Below, piece after piece: positions 17,010 through 25,135 of a stretch of DNA of 38,977 nt. The stretch lies in contig DATJVR010000091.1 in NCBI GenBank assembly GCA_035501735.1, positions 1 to 38,977 on the forward strand, written 5' to 3'. Each line of letters opens with the position of its first letter. Position 1 is the first letter of the stretch. This DNA comes from PNAI01 sp035501735 (lineage in GTDB: Bacteria > Pseudomonadota > Alphaproteobacteria > Rhizobiales > Xanthobacteraceae). Both the position numbers and the translations under genes were made by a program. The notes below the pieces were generated by a model. It saw only the letters and a list, made by a program, of their open reading frames with translations. It did no database searches and was not told where the DNA came from.

Positions 17010-17273
17010 ATGCTTCGAAAAATCACGATTGGTTTGATCGCCATCGCGGCCATTGGCCTCCTGGCTATGCCGACCGAAGTGTCGGCTCGTCGCGGCGGCG
17101 GCTGGCACGGCGGAGGACACGTCGGTCACTTCCACGGCGGATTTGCCGTCAGGCGCTTCGGCTATCCCTATTATTATTACGGATCCTATGGCTACTCATG
17201 CTGGCGCTGGGTCGAAACACCCGTTGGCCTGCGTCGCGTGTGGGTATGCGGCGACGGTTATCCGTACAACTGA
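17010..17273 (+). CDS. Small secreted Gly/His/Tyr-rich protein
   Basis: The product has 87 residues. The ATG at 17010 has a purine-rich ribosome-binding site (GGGAGGGAAAG) and gives a clean signal peptide (MLRKI, then the core IGLIAIAAIGLLA, ending EVSA). The mature protein of about 62 residues begins R-R-G-G-G-W-H-G-G-G-H-V-G-H-F-H-G-G, then a tyrosine run (Y-P-Y-Y-Y-Y-G-S-Y-G-Y) and a Trp/Arg-rich end. Similar tiny glycine/histidine-rich exported proteins are common in Hyphomicrobiales, with no known role. The histidines could bind metal. The upstream in-frame start at 16953 would spoil the signal peptide. It appears to be a single-gene unit. Confidence 0.75.
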   Translation: MLRKITIGLIAIAAIGLLAMPTEVSARRGGGWHGGGHVGHFHGGFAVRRFGYPYYYYGSYGYSCWRWVETPVGLRRVWVCGDGYPYN

Positions 17274-17346
17274 GCGACCGCACACGAACCGCTTGGCAGT
17301 CTCAAGCCCATCGCGTTTGATGGCGCGCTGACTGATTGAACTTCTT

Positions 17347-17766
17347 TCAAGCCGGCGCCTTGGCTGCCGCTTTCGCTCCCTGCACCTTTTTCTCCTCGTA
17401 GCGGTCGACCGCCACGATTTCCGCGACCGTGCCGTCCGGCGAGCGGAATTTCAGCGCGCCGGCGCCGGGCTTGGATAGGATCTGTCCGCCGTAGGATTTG
17501 ATTTTTGCCTCGTAGCCCTCGCGATCGTCGACCTCGATACCGAAGTGATGGATGCATGGTCCTTTGCCGGAAAGCTGCGCTTCCGGAGCGTTCTCGCTGT
17601 CGTACAGCATGAGCGCGAGGTCGATATAGCCGTCCGTCATGTGCCGCGAGATGTGCTGGCCGTTGCGCTCGGTTATCACCTGCTTGAAGCCGAAGACTTC
17701 CTCATAGAACTTCGTCGCCTCGTCGAGATTCTCGACCTTGATGGCGAGATGCACAATGCGTGGCAT
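17347..17766 (-). CDS. VOC (glyoxalase/dioxygenase) family protein
   Basis: This 139-residue single-domain protein of the vicinal-oxygen-chelate fold has two beta-alpha-beta-beta-beta units. Candidate metal ligands are His6 (I-V-H-L-A-I-K-V), His74 (G-P-C-I-H-H-F-G-I-E-V) and Glu116 (V-A-E-I-V-A-V), as in lactoylglutathione lyase and epimerase relatives. The C-terminus is an Ala/Lys-rich tail (KKVQGAKAAAKAPA). AGGAGG stands 6-7 bases before the ATG at 17766. It lies 91 bases downstream of the universal stress protein gene on the same strand. The specific reaction is not predictable from this sequence. Confidence 0.88.
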   Translation of the reverse strand: MPRIVHLAIKVENLDEATKFYEEVFGFKQVITERNGQHISRHMTDGYIDLALMLYDSENAPEAQLSGKGPCIHHFGIEVDDREGYEAKIKSYGGQILSKPGAGALKFRSPDGTVAEIVAVDRYEEKKVQGAKAAAKAPA

Positions 17767-17857
17767 AACGACCTCCTGCTGCGACGGCGCCCTCGAAACT
17801 ATACCGCACCGCGCGGAGATAAACAGCGCCTCGCGCCGCTATCGCTCTGTTTAGCTA

Positions 17858-18304
17858 TCAATGGCAGACCAGCACTGGTGTCTTCGTATGCGTGAGCACC
17901 TTGTTCGTCACGCTGCCGAGCACCACACCCGAAATCCCGCTCCTGCCGTGCGAAGCCATGACAATGAGGTCGCAGCCCTTTTTGCTGGCGGCCTTGATGA
18001 TGGCTTCATGCGGATGATCGTGCACCATCTGCAAAGTTTCGCAGGAGACGCCCGCGGTTTTGGCCTCCTTTGCGATCTGGGCGAGCACCTTGGCGGCATG
18101 CTCCTTGATATGCGCATTGTATGCGGCGAATTCCTTCGGGATTTTGTAGATTTGCGACTCTCGCACCGAATACACGTCGAATGTATGTTCCACGCAAAGC
18201 GCCGTCACCTTCGCGCCGATGGCTTTTGCCAGGGCCAATCCCTTCGGAACGGCGCGGTGCGCGAATTCCGAGCCGTCGGTCGGAATCAGAATGTGCCGAA
18301 ACAT
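17858..18304 (-). CDS. Universal stress protein (UspA family)
   Basis: This 148-residue cytoplasmic protein has the nucleotide-binding Usp fold. It opens with M-F-R-H-I-L-I-P-T-D-G-S-E (strand 1 and the conserved Asp), and ends with the ATP-type loop S-H-G-R-S-G-I-S-G-V-V-L-G-S-V-T followed by T-P-V-L-V. The loop suggests an ATP-binding class member. GAGGAG is 7 bases before the ATG at 18304; the frame extends to 18439, but the extra residues are not conserved-looking. Usp proteins aid survival in stress; the trigger here is unknown. Confidence 0.93.
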   Translation of the reverse strand: MFRHILIPTDGSEFAHRAVPKGLALAKAIGAKVTALCVEHTFDVYSVRESQIYKIPKEFAAYNAHIKEHAAKVLAQIAKEAKTAGVSCETLQMVHDHPHEAIIKAASKKGCDLIVMASHGRSGISGVVLGSVTNKVLTHTKTPVLVCH

Positions 18305-18487
18305 GAATTTCTCCTCGTTGGTGCTTGCCGTCGCCGCAGCAGCATTACCAGATAGGGTCTTCAAGTCTAACGAAAAAACACGGATTGGGCTGCATTCGCG
18401 CTTGGCTGGTCTCATGGCTCTCGCGCCGGCGGGCGGCACGCCCTATGTTTGGCCTCGCGATTCGACCAAGCTGATCAAGCTGCAACG

Positions 18488-19645
18488 ATGAATCCGCTGA
18501 ACCTCCCGCGCCCGGCCTGGATGACCGAGGACCTCGTGCTGCTGGAAGAGCAGGCGCGCCGCTTTGTCACGGCAGAATTCGGGCCGCACCTTGATCGCTG
18601 GCACGAAGAGCACATGTACCCGCGCGACGTCTGGGCCAAGGCCGGCCAGGCGGGCCTGCTTTGCGCCTCGATGCCGGAAGAGTTTGGCGGCGCTGGTGGC
18701 ACGTTCGCGCATGAGGCGGTGATCAACCGCGAATTCAGTCATGTCGGCTTCGATACGTTCGGTGCGCCGCTGCATTCCGGGATCGTCGCGCCCTACATCC
18801 TTCACTTCGGCACCGAGGAGCAGAAGAAGCGTTGGCTGCCGAAACTCGCCACCGGTGAGTTCGTCGGCGCCATCGCCATGAGCGAGCCCGGCACCGGTTC
18901 CGATCTGCAAGCCGTGCGCACGACCGCGCTGAAGAAGGGCAACCGCTACGTTCTCAACGGCTCGAAGACCTTCATCACCAACGGCCAGCACGCCAATTTG
19001 ATCATCGTGGTGGCCAAGACCGACCCCAAGGAACGCGCCAAGGGCATCTCGCTCATGGTGGTGGAAACCGACGACGCATCCGGATTTCGTCGCGGCCGCA
19101 AGCTAAAGAAACTCGGCATGGATTCCGCCGACACCTCCGAATTGTTCTTCGAAGACGTTTCATTGCCCACCGAGAACCTGCTCGGCACCGAGGAAGGCCA
19201 GGGCTTCGCGCAGCTGATGAAGGAGCTGCCGCAGGAGCGGTTGATCGTCGCGGTGCACGCCGTCGCCATGATGGAGCGCGCGCTCGCGCTCACGCTCGAT
19301 TACGTCAAGCAACGCCAGGCCTTCGGCCAGAAGATCATCGATTTCCAGAACACCCAATTCGCCCTTGCCGAATGCAAGACCGAAGCAACCGTCGCCAAGG
19401 TATTTGTCGACAATTGTATCGAACGCCACGTCGTGGGCGCTCTGGATACCGTGACAGCCTCGATGGCAAAGTCCTGGACCACCGATTTGGTGGGTAAAAT
19501 CGTCGATCGCTGCCTGCAATTGTTCGGCGGTTATGGCTATATGGACGAATATCCGATCTCGCGGCTCTACCGCGACGCCCGGGTGCTGCGCATCTACGCC
19601 GGAACCAACGAAATCATGAAACTCATGATCGCAAGGAGTTTGTGA
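18488..19645 (+). CDS. Acyl-CoA dehydrogenase (LCAD/IVD-type active site)
   Basis: First gene of the catabolic run; 385 residues, standard length. It oxidises an acyl-CoA to the 2-enoyl-CoA with FAD. Visible are A-M-S-E-P-G-T-G-S-D-L-Q (flavin loop), F-I-T-N-G, R-Q-A-F-G-Q, and G-G-Y-G-Y-M-D-E-Y-P. At the end, Y-A-G-T-N-E-I-M-K has Ala where medium/short-chain enzymes carry the catalytic Glu. Instead Glu250 in L-P-Q-E-R-L sits at the helix-G position used by long-chain and isovaleryl-CoA dehydrogenases, so the enzyme should be active, possibly on branched or long substrates. The ATG at 18488 lacks a clear ribosome-binding site; TTG 18449 is an alternative. The thiolase gene follows after 49 bases. 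Confidence 0.92.
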   Translation: MNPLNLPRPAWMTEDLVLLEEQARRFVTAEFGPHLDRWHEEHMYPRDVWAKAGQAGLLCASMPEEFGGAGGTFAHEAVINREFSHVGFDTFGAPLHSGIVAPYILHFGTEEQKKRWLPKLATGEFVGAIAMSEPGTGSDLQAVRTTALKKGNRYVLNGSKTFITNGQHANLIIVVAKTDPKERAKGISLMVVETDDASGFRRGRKLKKLGMDSADTSELFFEDVSLPTENLLGTEEGQGFAQLMKELPQERLIVAVHAVAMMERALALTLDYVKQRQAFGQKIIDFQNTQFALAECKTEATVAKVFVDNCIERHVVGALDTVTASMAKSWTTDLVGKIVDRCLQLFGGYGYMDEYPISRLYRDARVLRIYAGTNEIMKLMIARSL

Positions 19646-19694
19646 TTTTCCACCTCAACCGCGCGTGCGGCAGGAAAGCTTCAAGGAGACGCCG

Positions 19695-20903
19695 ATGACC
19701 GAGGCCTTCATTTTCGATCACGTTCGCACGCCGCGCGGCCGCGGCAAGGCCGACGGCGCGCTGCACGAAGTCACCGCGCTCAACCTCGCCGCGCAAGCGC
19801 TCGCCGCGGTCAAGGATCGTAGCGATCTCGATCCCGCGCTGCTCGACGACGTGGTGCTCGGCTGCGTCGATCCGGTCGGCGAGGCCGGCGGCGATATCGC
19901 GCGCGTCGCCGCGATCATGGCCGGCTTCGACGAGAGCGTCCCGGGCGTGCAGATCAATCGCTTCTGCGCCTCCGGCCTCGACGCGGTGAACTTCGCCGCG
20001 GCTGAGATCATGTCCGGCCAGCACGAAATGACCATCGGCGGCGGTGTCGAATCCATGAGCCGCGTCGGCATCGGCGCCTCGGGCGGCGCCTGGCCGGTCG
20101 ATCCCTCGATCGCGATCAAATCCTATTTCCTGCCGCAGGGTATTTCTGCCGATCTGATCGCCACCAAATACGGATTCACCCGCGACGACGTGGACGCCTA
20201 TGCGGTCGAAAGCCAGACGCGCGCGGCCAAAGCCTGGGACGCCGGCCGCTTCAAGAAATCGGTGGTGCCGGTCAAGGACGTCAACGGCATCACCTTGCTG
20301 GCCAAGGATGAGCACATGCGGCCGACCACCACCATGCAGTCGCTCGGCGCGCTGCAGCCCTCCTTCGCGCAGATGGGCGAGATGGCCGGCTTCGACGCGG
20401 TCGCGGTGCAGCGCTATCCCGAAGTGGAAGCGGTCAACCATGTTCACACGCCGGGGAACTCTTCCGGCATCGTGGACGGTGCAGCGGCTGTGCTGATCGG
20501 CAGCAAGAAAGCCGGCCGCGATGCGGGCCTGAAGCCGCGCGCCAAAATTCGCGCCTTTGCCAATATCGGTTCGGAACCGGCCATCATGCTGACCGGCCCG
20601 ATCCCGGTCACCGAAAAGGTGCTCAAGAAGGCCGGCATGACCAAGAAGGACATCGATCTCTATGAGATCAACGAAGCCTTCGCCTCGGTCGTGCTGCGCT
20701 ACATGCAGGCGCTCAAAATCGATCATGCGAAAGTGAACGTGAACGGTGGCGCCATCGCCATGGGTCATCCGCTCGGCGCCACCGGTGCGATGATCCTCGG
20801 CACGCTGCTCGACGAGATGGAGCGGCGCGATCTCTCGACCGGCCTCGTCACGCTCTGCATCGGTGCCGGCATGGGCACCGCCACGATCATCGAACGCGTG
20901 TAA
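19695..20903 (+). CDS. Thiolase (acetyl-CoA C-acyltransferase)
   Basis: This 402-residue enzyme cleaves 3-ketoacyl-CoA with CoA, releasing acetyl-CoA (or runs the reverse condensation). The catalytic residues are all present: Cys91 in N-R-F-C-A-S-G-L, His358 in G-G-A-I-A-M-G-H-P-L-G-A-T-G, and Cys388 in L-C-I-G-A-G-M-G. N-E-A-F-A precedes them as expected. The ATG at 19695 has AAGGAGA a few bases upstream; a frame extension to 19665 is disregarded. With the FadJ-like gene two genes on, it probably forms the thiolase half of a beta-oxidation complex. The cupin gene begins 2 bases after its stop. Confidence 0.95.
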   Translation: MTEAFIFDHVRTPRGRGKADGALHEVTALNLAAQALAAVKDRSDLDPALLDDVVLGCVDPVGEAGGDIARVAAIMAGFDESVPGVQINRFCASGLDAVNFAAAEIMSGQHEMTIGGGVESMSRVGIGASGGAWPVDPSIAIKSYFLPQGISADLIATKYGFTRDDVDAYAVESQTRAAKAWDAGRFKKSVVPVKDVNGITLLAKDEHMRPTTTMQSLGALQPSFAQMGEMAGFDAVAVQRYPEVEAVNHVHTPGNSSGIVDGAAAVLIGSKKAGRDAGLKPRAKIRAFANIGSEPAIMLTGPIPVTEKVLKKAGMTKKDIDLYEINEAFASVVLRYMQALKIDHAKVNVNGGAIAMGHPLGATGAMILGTLLDEMERRDLSTGLVTLCIGAGMGTATIIERV

Positions 20904-20905
20904 CC

Positions 20906-21373
20906 ATGCCCAAGATCGATATCGCCAATCTCAAGCTCGACAATTCCACCGGCTATCCCGAACCGTTCCGCAAGGTGGTGCAGGGCCGCTGGCGCAAACG
21001 CCTCGGCAATGCCGTGAGCTTGAGTCAGTTCGGCGTCAATCTCACCACGCTTAAACCCGGCGCGTGGTCGGCGCAGCGGCATTGGCACGAAGCCGAGGAT
21101 GAGCTGATCTATGTGCTCGAAGGCGAAATCGTGCTGTGCGAGGACAGCGGCGAGACGGTGCTCAAGCCGGGTGATGCGGCCGGCTGGAAAGCCAACACGC
21201 CCGATGGCCATTGTTTGATCAATCGCTCGCAGCGTGACGCGGTTTATCTCGAGATCGGCACGCGCGCGGTTAAGGAAAAAGCGCACTATCCGGACATCGA
21301 CATGAAGGTTGAACGCGACGAGAAGGGCGCCCGATACATGCACAAGTCGGGCGAGCCCTATCCAAAGGGATGA
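20906..21373 (+). CDS. Cupin-domain protein (first of three)
   Basis: A 155-residue single cupin. Motif 1 is R-H-W-H-E-A-E-D-E with His59, His61 and Glu65/66. Motif 2 is centred on His102 (P-D-G-H-C). These four ligands would hold Fe, Mn or Ni, so an enzyme (dioxygenase, isomerase) is possible, as is a small-molecule-binding role. It is wedged 2 bases after the thiolase and just before the FadJ-like gene, so it is part of the operon. Its N-terminal half resembles cupins often annotated only as cupin domain-containing. The specific function is unknown. Confidence 0.88.
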   Translation: MPKIDIANLKLDNSTGYPEPFRKVVQGRWRKRLGNAVSLSQFGVNLTTLKPGAWSAQRHWHEAEDELIYVLEGEIVLCEDSGETVLKPGDAAGWKANTPDGHCLINRSQRDAVYLEIGTRAVKEKAHYPDIDMKVERDEKGARYMHKSGEPYPKG

Positions 21374-21384
21374 TGAGGCCTGAA

Positions 21385-23592
21385 ATGAACCTGACCAATT
21401 TCAAGTTGGACATCGATGCCGACGGCATAGCGCTGGTGGTTTGGGACATGCCCGACCGCTCGATGAATGTCATCGACACGAGCGCCATGACCGATCTTTC
21501 GGCCATCGTGGATAAGGTCGCCACCGATGCCGCCATCAAGGGCGCGGTCGTCACCTCGGCCAAGGATTCGTTCTGCGCCGGCGCCGACCTCACCATGCTG
21601 GAGACGCTCGCGCGGCTCACCGCCGAACTCATCAAGAGCGAAGGCGCCGAGGCCGCCGCCGCAAAAGTGTTCGAGGAAAGCCGCAAGCTGTCGCAGATTT
21701 ACCGAAAACTTGAAACCTCCGGCAAGCCGTGGGTCGCCGCTATCAATGGAACCGCGCTGGGCGGCGGCTTCGAACTCTGCCTCGCATGCCACTATCGCGT
21801 CGCCGCCAACAATGATCGCACGCGTGTCGGCTTGCCGGAGATCAAGGTCGGACTGTTCCCCGGCGCCGGCGGCACCCAGCGCGTCGCGCGCATGATGATG
21901 CCGGCCGACGCGCTGCAGATGTTGCTCAAGGGCGATCAGATGCCGCTCAATCGCGCCAAGGCGATGAAGCTCATCGATGGGGTCGTGGCGCCGGCCGATT
22001 TGACCAAAGCCGCCAAGGACTGGATCAAGGCCGGCGGCAAGTCGAAGCAGCCCTGGGATGTCGAGGGTTTCCGTCTGCCTGGTGGCCCGGTCTACTCCAA
22101 ATCGGGGATGATGACGTTCCCCGCCGCGAACGCGCTTTATCGCCGCGAGACATACGACAACTATCCGGCCGCGCGCGCGCTCCTTCAGGTGGTCTACGAG
22201 GGCCTGCAACTGCCGATCGACCGCGCCCTGACGGTCGAATCGCGTTACTTCGCAAAAATCCTGCGTTCGCCCGAGGCTGCTGCGATGATCCGCTCGCTGT
22301 TCGTCTCCATGCAGGACTTGAACAAAGGCGCCCGCCGGCCCGCCGGCATTGCGCCTTCGCAGATCAAGAAGATCGGCATCATCGGCGCCGGCTTCATGGG
22401 TGCCGGCATTGCCTCGGTCAGCGCCCAATCCGGACTCGACGTGGTGCTGATCGATCGCGATCAGGAGAGTGCCGACAAGGGCAAGGCGACAGTCCAGAAA
22501 TCGCTGACCGATCAGGTCAACCGTGGTCGCATCAACACTGCTCAGCGCGATGCCGTGCTGGCGAAGATCACACCCACCGCCGATTATGGCGCGCTGGCCG
22601 GCTGCGATCTTGTCATCGAAGCCGTGTTCGAGGATCGCAAAGTGAAGGCCGAAGCCACCGCGAAGGCGCAGGCTGTTGTTCCGAATGTGGTGTTCGCATC
22701 GAACACCTCGACGCTGCCGATCACCTCGCTCGCCGAAACCGCGAAGGATGCCAGCCGCTTCATCGGCATTCATTTTTTCTCGCCGGTCGAACGCATGATG
22801 CTGGTCGAGGTCATCATGGGTAAAAAGACCGGCGAAGCGGCGCTCGCGCTTGCGCTCGATTACGTGCGCACCATCCGCAAGACGCCGATCGTGGTCAACG
22901 ACACGCGCGGCTTCTATGCCAACCGCTGCGTGCTCAACTACCTGCAGGAAGGCCATCTCATGCTGATGGAGGGCGTGCCGCCGGCGATGATCGAGAATGT
23001 CGCGCGCATGGCCGGCATGCCGGTCGGGCCGCTCGCGCTCAACGACGAAGTCGCCCTCGACCTTGGCTGGAAAATCCTCAAAGCCACCGAAGCCGACCTC
23101 GGGCCCAAATCGGTGCACCCGCAGCAGAAGAAGCTCCTGCAGGAGTTGGTCGAAAAGCAGGGCCGCTTCGGCCGCAAGAACGGCAAGGGGTTTTACGACT
23201 ATCCGCAGAACGGCCCCAAGCGCCTGTGGCCCGGCCTCGCCGAGCTGCCGGCCAAGAAGCTCGACCCCGACAAGATCGACGTCGCCGAACTCAAGAACCG
23301 CTTTCTGGTGGTGCAGGCGCTCGAGGCCGCTCGCACCTTTGAGGAAGGCGTGGTCACCGACGTGCGCGAGGCCGATGTCGGCTCGATCCTCGGTTTCGGC
23401 TTTGCGCCGTTCACGGGCGGCACGCTGTCCTACATCGACATGATGGGCACAAAGCGTTTCGTCGATCTGTGCAAGGCGCTGGAGAAGAAACACGGCGCCC
23501 GCTTCAAGCCTTCGCCGTTGCTGCTCGATCTCGCCGCCAAGGGCGACGGCTTCTATCGCCGCTTCCCGCCCGACAAGCGCAAGGCGGCTTGA
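21385..23592 (+). CDS. Enoyl-CoA hydratase / 3-hydroxyacyl-CoA dehydrogenase (FadJ/FadB-like)
   Basis: This 735-residue bifunctional beta-oxidation enzyme is the alpha-subunit type. The hydratase domain (about 1-200) keeps both catalytic glutamates: Glu130 in G-G-G-F-E-L and Glu152 in L-P-E-I-K-V-G-L-F-P-G-A-G-G. The NAD domain begins near 325 with K-K-I-G-I-I-G-A-G-F-M-G-A-G-I, with catalytic His463 in I-H-F-F-S-P-V-E-R-M. C-terminal 3HCDH domains follow, with G-R-K-N-G-K-G-F-Y-D-Y. The start at ATG 21385 has GAGG 7 bases before it and matches relatives starting M-N-L; ATG 21370 overlapping the cupin stop (ATGA) is the alternative. It should partner the thiolase upstream. Confidence 0.95.
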   Translation: MNLTNFKLDIDADGIALVVWDMPDRSMNVIDTSAMTDLSAIVDKVATDAAIKGAVVTSAKDSFCAGADLTMLETLARLTAELIKSEGAEAAAAKVFEESRKLSQIYRKLETSGKPWVAAINGTALGGGFELCLACHYRVAANNDRTRVGLPEIKVGLFPGAGGTQRVARMMMPADALQMLLKGDQMPLNRAKAMKLIDGVVAPADLTKAAKDWIKAGGKSKQPWDVEGFRLPGGPVYSKSGMMTFPAANALYRRETYDNYPAARALLQVVYEGLQLPIDRALTVESRYFAKILRSPEAAAMIRSLFVSMQDLNKGARRPAGIAPSQIKKIGIIGAGFMGAGIASVSAQSGLDVVLIDRDQESADKGKATVQKSLTDQVNRGRINTAQRDAVLAKITPTADYGALAGCDLVIEAVFEDRKVKAEATAKAQAVVPNVVFASNTSTLPITSLAETAKDASRFIGIHFFSPVERMMLVEVIMGKKTGEAALALALDYVRTIRKTPIVVNDTRGFYANRCVLNYLQEGHLMLMEGVPPAMIENVARMAGMPVGPLALNDEVALDLGWKILKATEADLGPKSVHPQQKKLLQELVEKQGRFGRKNGKGFYDYPQNGPKRLWPGLAELPAKKLDPDKIDVAELKNRFLVVQALEAARTFEEGVVTDVREADVGSILGFGFAPFTGGTLSYIDMMGTKRFVDLCKALEKKHGARFKPSPLLLDLAAKGDGFYRRFPPDKRKAA

Positions 23593-23627
23593 TCCATACG
23601 TCGAGGGCAGCGTAAACGTTGCAGCGT

Positions 23628-24674
23628 ATGGCGTCCGAGTCCGTTCTCATCAGCAAGGCTGAATTGTCGGCTTTCGTCAGCGCGATCTTCGTCGCCGCCG
23701 GGCTTGCGCGCGCGCACGCCGATGAATGGGCCAAGATGCTGATCTGGGCGAACCTGCGCGGCGTCGACTCGCATGGCATCATCCGCATCCCGCGTTACAT
23801 CGATCTGCTGCGCAACAGGTCGATCAATGCCAATCCCGACGTGCGTGTTGAGCGCAAGACCGGCGCCGCAATCGTGCTGGAAGCCGACCGCGCTCCGGCC
23901 GCCGTCGCGCTCACCCGCGCCATGACCGAGGCCATCGCGGCGGCGCGCGAATTCGGCGTCGGTTGGTGCGCTGCACGCAACATCACCCATACCGGTGCCA
24001 TCGGTTATTTCGCGCTGCAGGCGGCGGACGCCGGCATGGCCGGCATCGCCATGAGCGCCTCCGGTCCGATGATGGCGTATCCGGGCACGCGCGTTGCGGC
24101 CGTCTCGTCCAACCCGATCGCCTTCGCGGTGCCGCGCAAGGGCGGCAGGCCCTATCTGCTCGATTTCTCGACTGGCGTCGTCGCCAACGGCAAGATCATG
24201 GCGGCTAAAGATCGTGGCGAGAAGATTCCGCTCGGTTGGGGCCTCGATGCCGAGGGCCGCGACACCACCGACCCCAAGGCGGTCGAGACTTTGCTGCCGC
24301 TCGGCGGCGCCAAGGGAGCCGGCTTGTCCTTCATGATCGAATGTCTGAGCAGTCTCTTGCTCTCCAATCCGCGCATCGCGCCGGACTTGGAGGACGGCTC
24401 GATCGAGAATAATCCGTTCCTCAATGGCGCGGTGATGGCGATCAATATTGCTGCTTTTGGTGACCCGGATGGCTTTGAGCGCGAGGCCGAACGGCTGGGC
24501 CGTGCGATCGCCGGCCTGCCGCGCGCCGAGGGCGCGGACAGGATCATGCTGCCGGGCGAGCGCGGCGATGCCATTCGCGCGCAACGCGAGGTGACGGGCA
24601 TTCCTATCCCGAAAGGGACGTGGCAACGTATCGTCAAGGCTGCAAGCACACTCAGCGTCGCCGCACCGGCATGA
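23628..24674 (+). CDS. Ldh-family (malate/L-lactate-type) NAD(P) oxidoreductase
   Basis: This 348-residue member of the LDH2/MDH-like family (YlbC, ComC, ureidoglycolate/malate dehydrogenases) is unrelated to classical lactate dehydrogenases. Marks are N-L-R-G-V-D-S-H-G-I-I-R-I-P-R-Y near residue 45, the catalytic-site N-I-T-H-T-G-A-I-G-Y-F, and S-N-P-I-A-F-A-V-P followed by L-D-F-S-T-G. Such enzymes oxidise 2-hydroxy acids or reduce 2-keto acids and cyclic imines with NAD(P). The ATG at 23628 has a poor ribosome-binding site; TTG 23619 is the alternative. It lies 35 bases after the FadJ-like gene and 15 before a cupin gene. The substrate is unknown; a hydroxy-acid step in the same pathway is likely. 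Confidence 0.92.
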   Translation: MASESVLISKAELSAFVSAIFVAAGLARAHADEWAKMLIWANLRGVDSHGIIRIPRYIDLLRNRSINANPDVRVERKTGAAIVLEADRAPAAVALTRAMTEAIAAAREFGVGWCAARNITHTGAIGYFALQAADAGMAGIAMSASGPMMAYPGTRVAAVSSNPIAFAVPRKGGRPYLLDFSTGVVANGKIMAAKDRGEKIPLGWGLDAEGRDTTDPKAVETLLPLGGAKGAGLSFMIECLSSLLLSNPRIAPDLEDGSIENNPFLNGAVMAINIAAFGDPDGFEREAERLGRAIAGLPRAEGADRIMLPGERGDAIRAQREVTGIPIPKGTWQRIVKAASTLSVAAPA

Positions 24675-24689
24675 CACGAGGAGAGAGCG

Positions 24690-25064
24690 ATGGGTTTTGA
24701 CAAAGGTCACATCGAATTCACCCGGCTGGATACCAAGGGTGGCTTCCACACCGTGCCAGGCTATCCCTGGGGTTTTTCTGAGAAGATCCTCGCAGGCTCG
24801 CTCGACGAGAAGAACAAGATCGGGAATCGCACGCGGCTCCTGCGCATTGAACCGGGTGCTTTCTCCACCGTTCCCTTCGTGCACGAATATTGGGAGGAGG
24901 TTTTCCTGGTCGAGGGTGACCTGATCTGCGGCAGCGACGCGCAAGGCAAGGGCGGCGAACAGTTCAAGGGACCGACTTATTGCGTGCGTCCGCCCGGCGT
25001 CTATCACGGGCCGTTCACCTCGAAGACCGGCTGCTTGCTGCTTGAGACGCACTATTTTGCCTAG
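24690..25064 (+). CDS. Cupin-domain protein (second of three)
   Basis: This 124-residue single cupin is preceded by GAGGAGAGAG. Motif 1 is reduced (V-P-F-V-H-E-Y-W-E-E-V-F, giving His and Glu candidates) and motif 2 is P-P-G-V-Y-H-G-P-F. The family of one-domain cupins of this shape is often found in catabolic operons with no assigned role. The TAG stop shares its last base with a 49-base palindromic repeat, so the repeat follows without any spacer. It lies between the Ldh-family and hyuA genes in the same direction. Confidence 0.85.
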   Translation: MGFDKGHIEFTRLDTKGGFHTVPGYPWGFSEKILAGSLDEKNKIGNRTRLLRIEPGAFSTVPFVHEYWEEVFLVEGDLICGSDAQGKGGEQFKGPTYCVRPPGVYHGPFTSKTGCLLLETHYFA

Positions 25065-25112
25065 AGCATGATCCTGAAAAGTGGCAACCGGTTTTCGGAA
25101 AAGATCATGCTC
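25064..25112. repeat. 49-base palindromic intergenic repeat
   Basis: GAGCATGATC at 25064-25073 and GATCATGCTC at 25103-25112 are perfect 10-base arms. The inner part (CTGAAAAGTGG / CCGGTTTTCGG) continues the symmetry imperfectly. This closely resembles a short palindrome I recall dispersed through Bradyrhizobium-type genomes. It fills the gap between the second cupin gene and hyuA and would form a stem in the mRNA, possibly lowering hyuAB expression or protecting upstream RNA. No second copy was seen in the window. Confidence 0.75.
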
Positions 25113-25135
25113 AAGAACGAGTCTGCTTGAATTTC

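Noticed and set aside
21358..23493. 711-codon minus-strand open frame across the FadJ-like gene
   Set aside because: Same reason: a shadow of a well-supported gene, with low-complexity Arg/His/Asp-rich translation.
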